A stretch of DNA of 64,000 bases, taken from assembly GCA_032718475.1 (NCBI GenBank), contig JAUCBJ010007336.1, positions 42,416 through 106,415 of the forward strand. Reading direction: 5' to 3'. The notes beneath the pieces were generated by a model. The model had not been told where the DNA came from and made no database searches. It saw only the letters and a list, made by a program, of their open reading frames with translations. A program made the position numbers and the translations under genes. Shown piece after piece: positions 31,901 to 44,100 of this stretch. Numbering within the stretch: position 1 is the first letter of the stretch; the number at the start of each line of letters is the position of its first letter. The DNA comes from Nemertoderma westbladi (lineage: Eukaryota; Xenacoelomorpha; Nemertodermatida; Nemertodermatidae).

Positions 31901-33014
31901 TCGGGCAAATTCAATATAACCCCAATAATATTCCAGTGCTACGGTAGTAACCCGGATATAAGGGAGTCATGCGAGACACACCTTCAGAGGTTATTGCGCC
32001 CAACATTAAACTCGCCTCCCTCCACTGCCGATATAATACAACTACATCAACAAAAGAAGGGAATACCCCCCACCGCCCCACCCACCACTACTGCTCCATT
32101 GTTATCAACCGCATCGACTAATGACATGGGGCATTAGTTACAACAACGGCCCCTACGACCAATATTGCAAGGGCCCAACCTTTAAATATTTCTACAAACT
32201 CAAATATTTAATAATAGTCCTGAAGAGGTAATCCGAAATGCATTGACTCATTATTATTTAATTTGATCATTTTTACCTTATTTATTAATAAAACCGTTTT
32301 TACTGTCATAATGTTTACTAAACAATTTAATTTAATTTGACTGATAATATCAATAAAATTTTTTTACTTCTCCATCGAACTCGAATTTTGATTGTTTCTC
32401 ACCACTAATAGTCATTATATATATCGATTCATATATATAGATTATAAATTTAGCAAGTCAAAGCCGTTGGGGTGTGGGATCCGGTTACAAAAATTAAATA
32501 ACACCCATTGAAAAGGTCCATTACAAAGGCAGGGGAAAGAAAGATCAGCGACGGGAGATCCGTACAAGGGAAGGATACTGGCAGTGCACCTTAAGAACAA
32601 TCAAGCGATTTGGTCTCAACACTATAAATGAAGCGGTTTGCAATAATTTCGGCTTAGACGTATTTAATCCAGATTAGAGAACTCATTATGTAGACTAATG
32701 TACTGTAGACGCTTAATTTTCATGGAAACTGAAATGAATTAGCTATTTATTTATTTAATTATTTAAATCACTTGAAAAAGAAATATTATATTATTTCGAA
32801 AGCTTGTGTAATTTCTTATAATTTTTATTTAACGTGGTTGATCTTGGTTTCCTTACAATTATATTTATATATTCGATTCATATATATATATCGATATGTT
32901 GAAGTAGAGCTACTTAATCGGAAACAAAACATGCCACAGTAGCAAAACATGTCATTATATTTCAAAACGTGGTGAAACATTGTATAGGGTTTGTATTGTG
33001 TGGGTGGGGATACT
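31901..33014. other. AT-rich spacer, no gene recognised
   Basis: Non-coding. It contains two similar ATATATAT-CGATTCATATAT blocks (about 32415-32445 and 32865-32900) and GC-poor sequence. No ORF or known element was identified. Confidence 0.5.
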
Positions 33015-33850
33015 TGGCAGCTGTTTACTACACTACACCATTAAGCAGCAGATATGGGGTGGAAGCTGACCAGTCTGCAGTTCTCCAGTCTATAGTTAGG
33101 GGGCGAACTCTTAGCCAGTGAAATCCTTCCCCCATTTTGTTGTTTATTATGCTTTTTTGCTAATTTTAGCTAATTTTAATTCTTTAGAGTTGATTCTTTG
33201 CAGCGATCTAAAAGTACCTACTAAACTATAGGTTGTGTTAAGTGTAGCCGATCATGCCTGGGACCTTAGAATCGGGACTGTCTAAAACCCGGGCCGGTCC
33301 CGCTTTCGGCCAAAATATGTCAACTCCTAGGGAAATGTATAACAGCAGTTGCACTAACAGACTCAATCTGTTCTAACTGACACTTTGTAGTTATGTACCT
33401 GACCATAGGATGCGACTTTGGGAGGACACTAGCCGGTATGCAATGCTCCAGCCTACCACTAGGGGGCGACATGTAAGAAAGTGAAATCCTTCTCTAATTT
33501 CGTTTTTTATAATGCCTTTAGCTGATACTTGCAAATATTTACTACACCATTAGGCTGTAGATATGGGGAGAACGCTGCGCTGTTGACCAGTCTGCAGTTT
33601 TACAGTGTACCATTAGGGGGCGAACTGTGAGCCTGTCTAATCCTTCCCCCATTTCGTTGTTTATAATCATTTTTGCTAATTTTGGCCCATTTTAATTCTT
33701 TAGAGTTGATTCTTTGCAGCGATCAAAAAGTACATACTAAACTATAGGTTGTCGGAGTCCTTGGAGGATGTCTGACTGTTTTAACCTTCTCCCACATTTT
33801 ATTGTTTGTAATGCTTTGGAAGTGATATTTTGACAGGTAACTACTACAAC
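33015..33850. repeat. clustered ~220-bp repeats with an AGGGGGCGA core
   Basis: Two long copies (33023-33240 and 33538-33756) share ATTAAG/ATTAGG...GTAGATATGGGG, CCAGTCTGCAGTT, TTAGGGGGCGAACT, CCTTCCCCCATTT and a 3' part beginning AATTCTTTAGAGTTGATTCT. A third, partial copy (about 33405-33537) and a fourth (about 33757-33850) are more diverged. The core appears as TTAGGGGGCGAAC (33096-33108), CCACTAGGGGGCGAC (33456-33470) and ATTAGGGGGCGAAC (33611-33624). Confidence 0.8.
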
Positions 33851-34149
33851 ATAATCTTATACCTTTATGTTATACCTGCCAAGTTTACCAGCTTTATACT
33901 GTTTGTTTGCTCACTCATGTGACATTTTAATTTGAAATGGTGAAGAAGTTGGTCTTTCTAGGTTTAATAATGTTGGAAAGCCAATGTTGTTAATTCCTGC
34001 AGCATCTGTCACGAAATTGCTATGAATGCAAATAACTAAAAGAAATCTTCTAACTCCAAGCTATATTTATTAGATATTCTCTAATAATATTATTATTGAA
34101 TGGGCCAGACAACATCTCGTACGAAAGCTGCATACCTTGAAAGCTGCAC

Positions 34150-35657
34150 TCCCTCTGACGATTCTCTTGTGGACCACTCTACTAAATGTCTGTTTCAAGC
34201 CCAGCAGGGGAGTAAAGTCCTGGAAAGAGAGTATTATGAAGGTCCTTTACAAGGGCAAGTGCCTTCGAGACTTAGCTGACAACTACAGAGGTATTGAACT
34301 CTTTTAAAACCCGTATAAAATTTTATCTGGTTTAATAGAAAAGCACATACTTAAATGGCTCAATGAACACATCCCACCCGATCAATATGGCTTTATGCGA
34401 GGAAAGTCAACAATAGGACCACTAACCAATTTAATAAATAGAGTTTTGGAGAACCTATCAATCCCACGGCGACCCTTCTATGTAGCATTTGTTGACTTTA
34501 GAAAAGCCTTCAATAGCGTCCTGTGCCAAAGGTCCTTTACAAACTTAGTGATGTTTTCAATACGAGGTTGAATCCTCAAAATCCTTCATGGATCCTAGAG
34601 TCTAATCTCATCAAGATATCCGATGGTCTTCGCACAACAAATGCAATACCACAGTCAGTTGTTTTCAACAGGGCGACGGCTTTGGTCCTTACCTATTCAT
34701 CCTCTACATACTTGGTGTGGGGTCATCAAGACCCCATGACCATCATTAAAGAAACTGCACTCAGCATCATAATCAATTTCTTTGCTGATGATGTTGTGTT
34801 CTACATTGATTCCCGCGAAACACTCCAGAGGGGACTTGAAGCTCTTTCTTCGTGGTCCACTCAAAGTTAACCTCACAAAAACAGAGGTGATTAAATTCCA
34901 ATGAGGTGGTCGCCTTGATCATCCTGATTCCTTCAATTATCGCGGCAATCGAATCAATATCACTAATATGTCTAATATCACTAATATATACATATCTCGG
35001 AGTGACCTTAACACCAACTCTATCATTCTCAAAGCACATCTCAATCAAAACCTGCAAAGCGTTAAAGGGAATCCATTCAATTAAAAATCCCCACTGCCTC
35101 TTACTAAAAACAGCAACCAAACTGTTTGATACCAAAATAAGACCAATAATCAGTTACGCCATTCAAACATACTGGACACACCTCAGGCCAACAAACTTTG
35201 AAAAATTAGACAAAATTAAAGCGGTTTACCGTAAACGTTGCATGGGTCTCCATAAATCGACACAAAACCGACTTGCTCTCACCCTTCATCTACAGGAACC
35301 CTTCTTCTGTGGCGAATCTCAGGTTACATTAAATCTGCCCAGAACATTGGCCTATGAACAATACGTCGAACTCCAAGCGATTAAAACGGCAAAATTCCTC
35401 CTGAATTCTGGCAATCTCCGGGTTTTACAAACAGAAGCTGGACAGAGTCCAACCAATCCCTACACCATGTGACAACCCGCTTTAGTTGCCATGGCTTCCA
35501 CCACTTAATCTGTTGTACAACGGGATATCACACCCCAGACATTGACTGTAGGTGCAGTCTGTGTGGGGACACCACCACACTTTATCATCTCACTGAGTGC
35601 ACCACAAACCACGAGCCACTTCGACACTGGGCATCATTGGCTTGCCCCATCCCCTAG
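34150..35657 (+). pseudogene. non-LTR retrotransposon reverse transcriptase relic
   Basis: Three plus-strand frames together show RT pieces in order: WKESIMKVLYKGKCLRDL and NYRGIEL (34215-34310), PDQYGFMRGKSTIGPLTNL and FYVAFVDFRKAFNS (34378-34515), INFFADDVVFYIDS (34773-34820), YLGVTLTPTLSFSKHI (34990-35040), and a C-terminal block (35060-35657) ending in C.C..C.....HL.EC. FADD is the catalytic site. At least three frameshifts and stops make it dead, and no endonuclease precedes it, so it is 5' truncated. The clade is uncertain. The finger-like end and wording differ from the LINE at 26-29 kb. Confidence 0.8.
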
Positions 35658-35777
35658 TTTGCCTATTTTAAACTCTGACCTTTATTTATTTATTTTAATT
35701 AAATATAATCTGTTTTAAATTACAAGCATTGATTAATTAATCACATAATTTTTACTCCCTGCTTTTAATCCTCTTTA

Positions 35778-36077
35778 TCAGAAGTAAAATATACCTCATC
35801 TTCACCTATTTCATCCGAACACACTAAAGCTTCCTGCTTTATATCCAATTCACCTAATCCTGATGTAACCTCACTTCTCTTCCCTGAAATTTTCTTTAAT
35901 ACCTATGAAACTTAAAACAGGGACAGTTATCCTTGCAAGTTGTTCTTCTGTGTGTGACAGTCCAGCGTTCTTTAAAAGTCTGAATGCAATCACCCCATCG
36001 GGCAGCTCCATACCATGTTTCTTTACCTTTGAATATAAATTATCAAATTCCACCAGATATTCCTCCATGGTTATCAC
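35778..36077 (-). pseudogene. gag-like (UBN2-type) retrotransposon relic
   Basis: Minus-strand frame MEEYLVEFDNLYSKVKKHGM...LPDGVIAFRLLKNAGLS...EEQLARIT resembles the gag of copia-like invertebrate elements. After a 1-nt shift it continues with VLKKISGKRSEV... and an acidic stretch to a stop near 35781. No protease or pol is nearby. The family assignment is from memory of the motif and moderate. Confidence 0.5.
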
Positions 36078-36474
36078 AATTGGGCGTATATATATATCTC
36101 AAAATTCTCACAAGCACAAAATCACAGCTCACAACTCCTTGTCCTTTAAATATAAATCGTCCAGCTTAAGTTATTAATTTCTCCAGTCCATCTTCACTGC
36201 TTAATTCAGCAATTGGTATATCCACTGTAACTTCCCTCGCTTTTCTGCTCATTGATAACACCAACACCATACCCAGCCGCTATATTTTTGTAATCGTCCA
36301 ATGAAATCCTACAAAATTTGGGCTGTTGGTGAAACAACTATAAATGAACACTACCAAACCTTAAAAAGTTAAAATTTTTCATAAACAGGGAATCATAATT
36401 TTGATGAAAAATAAAAGTAGTCCCAGGACAAAATTACAAAATTTTTCCTTTTTCTAAAAACTAATAGTGTGGCG
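36078..36474. other. AT-rich spacer
   Basis: No supported feature. It may include the start of the gag relic described at 35778-36077. Confidence 0.4.
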
Positions 36475-36840
36475 TTGGCTAGATTTAGAAGGTTTTTCAA
36501 GACGCTGAATCGAATGTGATTATATTCCATTTCCAAAAATTGAAGTGGATGCTATTTTTCGCGCACCTAAGAAGTGGGCGTGGCACTTCAAATTTTGAAA
36601 AATTAGATATTCAGAAAATGCCCCTAATTTTTTATTTCAACGCATCTTTATAGGTTTTCTGGGCCGCTGAATCGATTGAAAGTAATATAGAAGCCTGAAG
36701 ACTTAGTGGTTCGCCATTTTTGGTGCACCAAAATTAGGGCGTGGCAATTCAAATTTTGAAAAATACGAGATTCGGAAAATAAACCAAATTTGAAATTTTA
36801 ACGCATTTATATAGGTTTTCTAGACCGCTGAAAATCTAGT
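36475..36840. repeat. degenerate tandem repeat, ~160-170 bp, about 2.3 copies
   Basis: The segment GGTTTTC(T)(G/A)G(G/A)CCGCTGAA recurs near 36655 and 36815, with a diverged form at 36490. Between them, GGGCGTGGCA.TTCAAATTTTG and a following AAAAAT/AAATTAGA core recur near 36577 and 36738. It resembles, loosely, the repeat unit inside the piggyBac-like MITE at 48-50 kb. Confidence 0.7.
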
Positions 36841-38188
36841 TGGCGACCAGAGTTTCCTGGGTGATGTGACATCGTCCCAGTTCACAGTTCGTCAGTTGAA
36901 GAAACTTACAGACTTATAATTTGTCCTATCTCCTATCTGCCTATATCCAGTATCCATATATCTGTATATCGTATAGGCAGATAGCTGGATAGGGGCTTAT
37001 CGTAAATTGCAATCTTGTCCGGAACAGGACGGTAATAGAGTACCGGCTGACCGGTAGTTCAATAGGTGTAATACAGTACTGCAGTACGGCAGTAATACTG
37101 AAGGCCTATGCTTTAAATGGCAGCATGGCGCCGCCACTGGTTGTCAGCATGGTTACGGCCAGAGCCATTGCTGTATTGCAGTCTGGCAGTATTGCCTGTC
37201 TATCTGCCTATCATTCCATCAGCTGATCAGCCATCCCATCACTGCATTTAATAATGAAACAAAGTAGGAGGGCCCTTAGAAGTCAATGGGAGCGGCAGCC
37301 ATAATGTCGTAAATATTCCTTCCAGAACAATGTATTTATTTAACATGGGGCGTATGCAGTTCATTAGTGACACAGACAAAAGGAGACACATACGGTAGTA
37401 TATTTAAGGTAAGTTGATTATATCAGTCTATTGGACGTCTGACTCCACGGCTGCGGCTGGGGTATCCCAGTGAGCGTCCGTATACAATAATAGGGCTTCC
37501 CTTAATAATGGTAACACAATGTGTATACTGTAATATATTATTTATACACCATGACCAAGGACTTCTAGAACATAGTATATTCTAAGAATATATACTATGT
37601 TCAATAAATATCCCAATATAATATGTCCCAATAAATAGTCTTCTGGTGATGGTAGAGTTCTGGTGGTGGGAAAATGTTTGGTGCAGACTAAAATGTTGTT
37701 CCTTTAATTAATTTCAGTAATTAAATAAATATAATAATCAAAACAAAAAATGATATACCGGTTACTATTGTACCAGTAGACTTTACTGCAGTACCGGTCC
37801 AGTACAGATAACCCTATTTCTACAATCAGCTACAGTACTGGTATATCACTCACTTAAAGGCCTTCGTAACTCTTATGTCCAAGGGTGATCCTAACAGAAA
37901 GGAGCTAAACTGGAAATAACAAATATAGTTACCGTAGAAACATCACCTAAATGTTACAATCGCTGAAATTTGTAATCTTTAATAATTATGTTAATACTCA
38001 AACAATGTCAGATTAGGAAATAAATATCAGCTCGATTTATATTCTTAACCTTCCTTATCTAAAGTTACAGAAAGGCCACACTAATAAAATAAACATAATT
38101 TAACAAACTTTGGTGCATATTTTGTAACTAATTTTGAAATCGCAACACTAAACTTGAATGCAGTCTCTATAGCAACAGGATCTAAAAA
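36841..38188. other. spacer, no gene recognised
   Basis: ACCGGTA-, CTGTAT- and TATCTGCCTAT-rich sequence, then AT-rich DNA. It includes a short hairpin at 37567-37599. No coding or mobile element was identified. Confidence 0.5.
37567..37599. repeat. hairpin: AACATAGTATATTC / inverted partner
   Basis: Arms AACATAGTATATTC and GAATATATACTATGTT flank TAA, with one extra TA in the right arm. This would fold into a ~14-bp stem. Confidence 0.75.
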
Positions 38189-39792
38189 TCAGACAAAAAA
38201 GATTGTCTTTATTTCGTGTACTGTAATTGCGACAACAAGAAGTTGAGTCAATGTTGATATACTGGATTTTGCTAAATCTACAGCTTGCAAATTTATATAT
38301 ACAGGTTTAGTCTTGAATTCTTTACCTTGACTTTTATGAACTGTTATAGCATGCATCGGTACAAATGGAAATTGAGTTCGGGTACCCTTTTCAGCATATC
38401 TTTTACCCTTAAGTCTTGCTGTTATTGGAAATATTGGAACCCATGCAGGATTTACCAACGATTTTGAGTCCTCATCAATTTTCAAATCTTGTATATCTAC
38501 AACAACATGGTTAATTGGAGGATTGTCACCCATTTGCAGAGCGTGAGCTGAGCATGTTCAATAATTTCTTAATATATCCAATTCCACTATTAATTATTCT
38601 CTTCGCAACACTAAGATTGTTAACAAAGACAACAGCCATATCCTTGTAAAGAGGAATACAGTGCTCTAGCATGATATTCCAAGCTTGAGGTCCTAGTCAC
38701 CAAGGTTCCACCTTGGTGTAGTGGTTGCTTTGAATTCACATAGAATTCACTGTAGGTCGTGGGTTCGATCCTCACATGGACCAAGGCAGTTTTCGTTTCG
38801 GGACGAATGCTTTAAAGGGACCAGCCAGGGCGTAGCTAAAAGAGTACTAGAGTTTCCTCTGAGGAGTAAAGTTCTGGGGGGACCGCACTGGAAATAAATC
38901 GTTAGACTTTGTGCGTAATCCCTGGCCTAGTGGCCGAAGAAAATTTAATTTAATTTTTATTTAATTTAATTTAATTTAATTTGTATACATAGATAATCAG
39001 AACGCATATTACAGTATACGTAGCTAGCTATTGAAATGTATAATTCTTTCTCATCAACACATACTTCATACATAATAGATATTGGTTCTTGACCTAATTT
39101 GGATCAATCAGGTGTATTACCAAGATCATTGATTGTTTTGAATAAGAAACCATAGTCTTCTTTTTCCTGTGCTCCTGTACGAATTCGATTGGCAATGATA
39201 GCTAATTTATCATCTGATCGATAGACTTTGGTTAAGTGTATAACATTGGTTCGAATATATTCTTTATAAATTTTGTGGCCTTTAATGTGAGGAGCCTTTG
39301 CTTTTTTCGTATTTATTGGCAAATCAATTAAATTTGGACAATCCCATATACATTTAGATTTAACAGGAGGTAATTGACCAATGTCACCGACAAACATAAC
39401 TTTCTTACTTCCCCATAGTGTGTCAGTATTGCCAGATGCATGACGCAAAGATCCGCATCAAGTAATGCTAAATTAACTGAAGTAGACATGGAAACTTCAA
39501 CTATTACAACCCTAACATCTTCTAGCAATGATGTTATTCGAGTTTGCCTTTCTGAAACCTTTAAGGCATAATAATCCCATTGAGATTTAGTATTATAGAG
39601 ACAAAAGAACCCCTCTAATGTGGCACTAAGTAAATTTGCTGCTGCAGACCCTGTTATTCCAAGAAGTAAAACACGTGAACATCCAATATAATAATATATC
39701 CGTTTGATTGTTTCTGTTTTACCAGTACCTGGTAAACCATGTAGAAAGAGTGTTTGAGGGGTTTCTATATTATTAACAATATCTTGAGTCAT
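38189..39792 (-). pseudogene. PIF1-type DNA helicase (Helitron-like), interrupted by a SINE
   Basis: Minus-strand pieces in order: Walker A FLHGLPGTGKTETIKRIYYYI with LLLGITGSAAANLL (39760-39610), a Walker B-like VRVVIVEVSMS, VMFVGDIGQLPPVKSK (motif III, about 39400), VIHLTKVYRSDD (about 39240), a 2B region with IMLEHCIPLYKDMAVVFVNN (about 38670-38610), and MHAITVHKSQGKEF (about 38360-38320). These are the PIF1 signatures, as found in Helitron Rep-helicases and in free PIF1 genes. There are at least two frame changes, and a SINE at 38701-38982 splits it. No Rep domain is visible upstream, and Helitron ends were not found, so the Helitron origin is inference. Confidence 0.8.
38701..38982 (+). 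mobile_element. tRNA-derived SINE
   Basis: The head resembles a tRNA gene: A box TTGGTGTAGTGG (38713-38724), B box GGTTCGATCC (38762-38771) within a TpsiC stem GTGGG/CTCAC, and an acceptor that pairs partly. The anticodon arm is TGAATTC-ACATA-GAATTCA, a 5-nt loop on a 7-bp stem, so not a functional tRNA. A ~170-bp unrelated body and a (TTTAA)n tail (about 38945-38982) follow. It lies inside the PIF1 pseudogene. Clear target duplications were not found. Confidence 0.8.
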
Positions 39793-40088
39793 AATGTCAA
39801 AAGCAAGTTGTTGATCCTTAAAGGTGGAAGTTTTAACAGATTTTCAGACATGGGTATTGTCCCAGTGTCCAGGGACCCTACCATGGGGATTCCAACATAC
39901 ACTATTGTACTTCTGAGAACAATTTTCTACTGTAATTGGAACAATACTTTTTTCATCTAAAAAATCAACTTTTTATCAATTAAATTTATAGCAAACAGTG
40001 CGAGAAAGTACTTCTCTCGCTCAATATTGTTACTTTCTATCACAACATTATTTACAGAATGTCTCTTTATCACAAATTTAGATAGGTA
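39793..40088. other. spacer upstream of the helicase pseudogene
   Basis: AT-rich. May include more of the decayed helicase N-terminus (minus strand), but no motif is clear. Confidence 0.4.
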
Positions 40089-40255
40089 ATTTTTACAGAA
40101 CATAAGCGAACACACAAGAACACACCCGAACACACTCCAAAAACTCTCGAACACACAATCGAACACAGTCGAAAATATAAAGAGAACAAAAAAATAACAC
40201 TGGTTTTTGGAGTGTGTTCGGGAGAGTTCTTGTGTTCTGTAAAAATATCTAAAAT
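40089..40255. repeat. imperfect inverted repeat with GAACACAC words
   Basis: TTTTTACAGAACATAAG... and CCCGAACACACTCCAAAAAC (about 40089-40150) face their reverse complement at about 40199-40250, with ~50 bp between. The arms differ by a few indels. It could form a long hairpin. Confidence 0.75.
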
Positions 40256-40281
40256 AAGAATGTGCGAAGGTAAGAACTGTT

Positions 40282-40383
40282 AGGGGGGGTGGGGGGGGGG
40301 GATGTCTGCGGGGAAGTGTCTTACTTGAACGGGGGGAACTATCCGGGGGGTGTCCGTGGGGGGGGGGGGGGGGGGGTGGGGGT
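40282..40383. repeat. G-rich tract
   Basis: Several G runs (7, 10, 6, 6 and a run of about 19) within 100 bp on the plus strand, interspersed with GTGTCCG words. It is capable of G-quadruplex formation in principle. Confidence 0.8.
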
Positions 40384-40515
40384 GTCCGCTCACCAAATTT
40401 TAGTTGTTTTTCTTTTAAATGTAATTTAGAAAAGGATACTGTTCATTTTTTTGGAAGTGCATTCCATAAAGGAAGGATGGATGACCTTATATCCAATTAA
40501 AGCAGCCTACTATGT

Positions 40516-40917
40516 TGTCGAGTCGGTTTGGGGAAGTTAGTAGTAAAATAAATACAAGTTATTACTTCTATTACTTCGTTATTACTTCAACTAAAATCTT
40601 TATATTCCGACAAACCTACAGTAGTAATATAATTTAATCCAAACCACACAAACACACTAACTAATTACAAAAGAATGAATATTAAGTCTAATACATAGCG
40701 TTTATATCAGTACATTGATTACGTAAAATACTCAAGGTCAAACAGGTTATACATGGCAATAATGGTTTAAATGATAACACAATTAATTACGTAATTAATT
40801 ACAATAAGTGTTAAACCTGCAGTGATTATCAGATTGCAGTCAAGGTCAAAATAAGCAATAAATCTAAACAAGAACTTTGCTAATATCACAATAGACAAAT
40901 TAGTAGTATCCACGACA
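40516..40917 (-). repeat. 3' LTR of the second BEL/Pao element (402 bp)
   Basis: On the minus strand it begins TGTCGTGG right after a polypurine tract (TTTGGGGGAAA, 40918-40928) and ends CTCGACA, so the termini form the short inverted repeat TGTCG/CGACA. It sits in the expected place downstream of the integrase C-terminal domain. The matching 5' LTR is not in the window. Flanking ACATA is a possible target-duplication half. Confidence 0.65.
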
Positions 40918-41169
40918 TTTCCCCCAAATTAATTTACAAAATATACGAACAAAGTTCAAAAAAAAATTATTCACAATGTCAAAAAAAAATAAACCAAATT
41001 AATATAAAGTTCAATAATTTTATGTCTATACTGTAGATATCCTACTTTTATAACAAGAAACAAAATACTAGTCCATTTATGCTGTTATGTGAATTAACCA
41101 AGCTTCAAATAATAATATAAACAACACATATTTTGTAGATTATAACCCTACAACCAATAGATAATAAAT

Positions 41170-44100
41170 TTCAGTTATTTGTTTCCAAAGGATAAAGACG
41201 TGTCACTGGTCTACAGTATTGAGTTCCACAGTTTTTTTCTTGTGTGCAGCGTAGACCTTTACAGTGGCACTTCGAATCCTTCCATCACGGCCGCCTGTAT
41301 GAGTTTGTTTTATTTTAGCGAGTCTCCATCGAGATTGTGGCATTTTTTCCTCGTGTACGAGAACTACATCACCGACACTGGGTTCGACTCTGTTGTTTTG
41401 ATTGGGGACGTGTGGTTTATAGTGTTCTCGTAATTCGATGAGGTATTCTTTCAACCATCGTTTCCAATAGGCGTTAACTAGATTGAATTGAAGTTTTCCA
41501 CGTTTCCGCATTACAATAGAGTTGATTTCGTCTTTAACGGGACAGTGTAACTCCCCCAATCTTCGACCATATAACAAATGGGAAGGTGTTAAGGGCTCAA
41601 TATCATCCATATCATCGTGGTAGACGAAGGTAAGCGGTCGGTTGATTATTACGTGTTCAACTTCTAGAGCGACAGTCCTCATTTCACCAATATAAATACA
41701 TTTGGAACCGATTAAAACAATGTTTGGATAAACCCACCAGACGTTCCCAGAAACCACCCCACCATGGGGCGAGTTCAACATTAAAATCCCACGGTATCTT
41801 CTTCCTTGAGAGATATCCAATAAACGTTTCGTCACGAACAATCATCTTTGTGAATTTCCGTATTTCTTTGGATGCTGCCTTAAATGTTTTTCCATTGTCG
41901 GATAAAATAGAGGCAGGGACACCGTATCGTGATATAAACCTTCTAAAGGATAGTAAAAATAAATCTGTAGTTAAGTTTTCGACGATGTCCAGACACACAG
42001 CTCTTGAGGCACTGCAAGTATAAAGAACAAGATAAGTTTTTAGTTTATATGAGTTACCTTCTACAACAATTACGTTGTTAAACGGACCTGCAAAATCAAT
42101 ACCTGTATTATGGAAACAGTCAAACATTTCAACCCGTTTGAGTGGCAAGGTAGGCATTGTCTGAGTGCTGAACGATTTTCCTTCTATGCGTTTACAAATC
42201 TTGCAATTCTTTATAATATTTCACGCATTTCAGCCAACGTATCCCCAGTTCCATTGTGGATAACATTCCAATGTGATTCAATAATAACTAACTTTGTAAA
42301 GTAGTCGTTCCTGTGTAACAATAAGGGGAATTTCTGATTATATGGGATATTAGCAGCTCCAATACGGCCTCGGCAATGTGTAAATTATTTTCATCTAAAT
42401 ATAGATTTAGAGATGTTACCAAAGGTGGAGCAGTTTTTTCTTTATTATTCAAATAATTTATTTCGCTAGAATAATTCAGTTTCTGTAAGTTAAGGATCCA
42501 CATATTCTCGGCAGTTTGTATCTCAAATGCTGATAAATATCCATTGTGTGGGTAAGTGTTTTGTAGCATCTTTTGCTCTATATTTTGAATAAATCTTAAA
42601 ACCCAACTGGTTATTGCCAGCAATCTTTTCTTTGAAGAAAAATTTTCACACTTTATAACAGAAATAATTGCGGGATCAATACAAAGAGATGATGAAGTGG
42701 TGATAATTTGTTCTTCTGAATTTGATATTTCCACATTCACTAGGTCTTTTGGAACATCGGGCCAATTTTCAATGCTATCTATCAGCCAACTGGGACCACT
42801 CCACCACAAACTTGATTCGACTATTTGTTTTGCACACATTCCTCTGCTACCTATATCAGCTGGATTACATTTAGTTGGTACATGATTCCACACATTAATG
42901 TGAGTATTCTTGCGTATCTCTGTAACACTATGATGTACAAATGTCGGAAATTGTTTATTGACATCTTTTATCCAAAACAAGGCTGTAGTAGCGTCACTCC
43001 AACAATAATATTTTTCAATAGATAAAGCCTTTGAAACAATGCCAATAAGTCGTGAAAGGATGAGACAACCAAGTAATTCCAATTTAGGTATTTTTGACTG
43101 TAATTTAAAGAGTTTTGGCACAAACTAATGAAACACTCACATGTTTATTAGTTTCACTCCGAAGATAAATTGCGGCACAGTAGGCTTTCTTTGATGCATC
43201 CGCAAACCCGTGGAGCTCAGAATTTATGACACACGATGTCTCCTTTGCGTGATAATATCGTGGTATCGTAAACCCATTCAAGCATTCTAATTCTTGTATT
43301 GATGATTTCCAACTTTCCATTGTTTTTTCCGTAAGAGGACCATCCCAAGAAATTCCGTCAAATGTAATTTCCTGAAATAGACACTTAAATATTACTGTGA
43401 AAGGTGAAATTAATCCCAATCCAAATAAATACTTGCAGAAATTTTCAGAAGGTTTCGATTTGATGGGGTATAGTTTTTCGCCTTTTCAATGATAGAATCA
43501 ATTGGGAAAATAATTACATCAATAGAAGGAATCCAAGTATATCCAAGAATCTTTGTTGAAGCCGATTCATCAATTATCAGTTGTTCAGCTTTTTCAGAGC
43601 GATCGTTCAAATCAACCTTCTGTAATAAATCAGCGTTATTAGTTACCCATTTTCTTAACTTCATCCGAGGTTCGCTGAAAATGAATTTTGTTTGATTATA
43701 AAAATTATCTGCTTCAGAAATAGTGTCGAAACTAGAAGGTAAGTCATCTACGTGTAAATCCTGCAAAACCTTTGCAACAGTTTTAATGAATTCAGACTGA
43801 TCTAAATATTTGGATAAATGTGTATGTAGGACACCCAGAAGTACAAACTGACTGGAACCCAGACCAAATGGAAGACTTGTCCAGTGATAAACCCCAGGAA
43901 TAATCTCATCAACTTTAGAAATATTGGTATTATCTGTCCATAAGAATATGAGTGAGTCTCTGTCATCTTTATGAATAGAAATCATTAAAAATAGGCTTTT
44001 TCAGCATCTGCCAATGCAACAATTGGCATTCTAATTCTCAATAATATTTGAAATAAATCCATAATCAACAAAGGGCCGACATGTAAACAATCATTTAACG

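Noticed and set aside
38701-38775. A functional tRNA gene
   Set aside because: The anticodon loop has 5 nt with no T33 and the acceptor pairs poorly; a body and (TTTAA)n tail follow, so it is a SINE.
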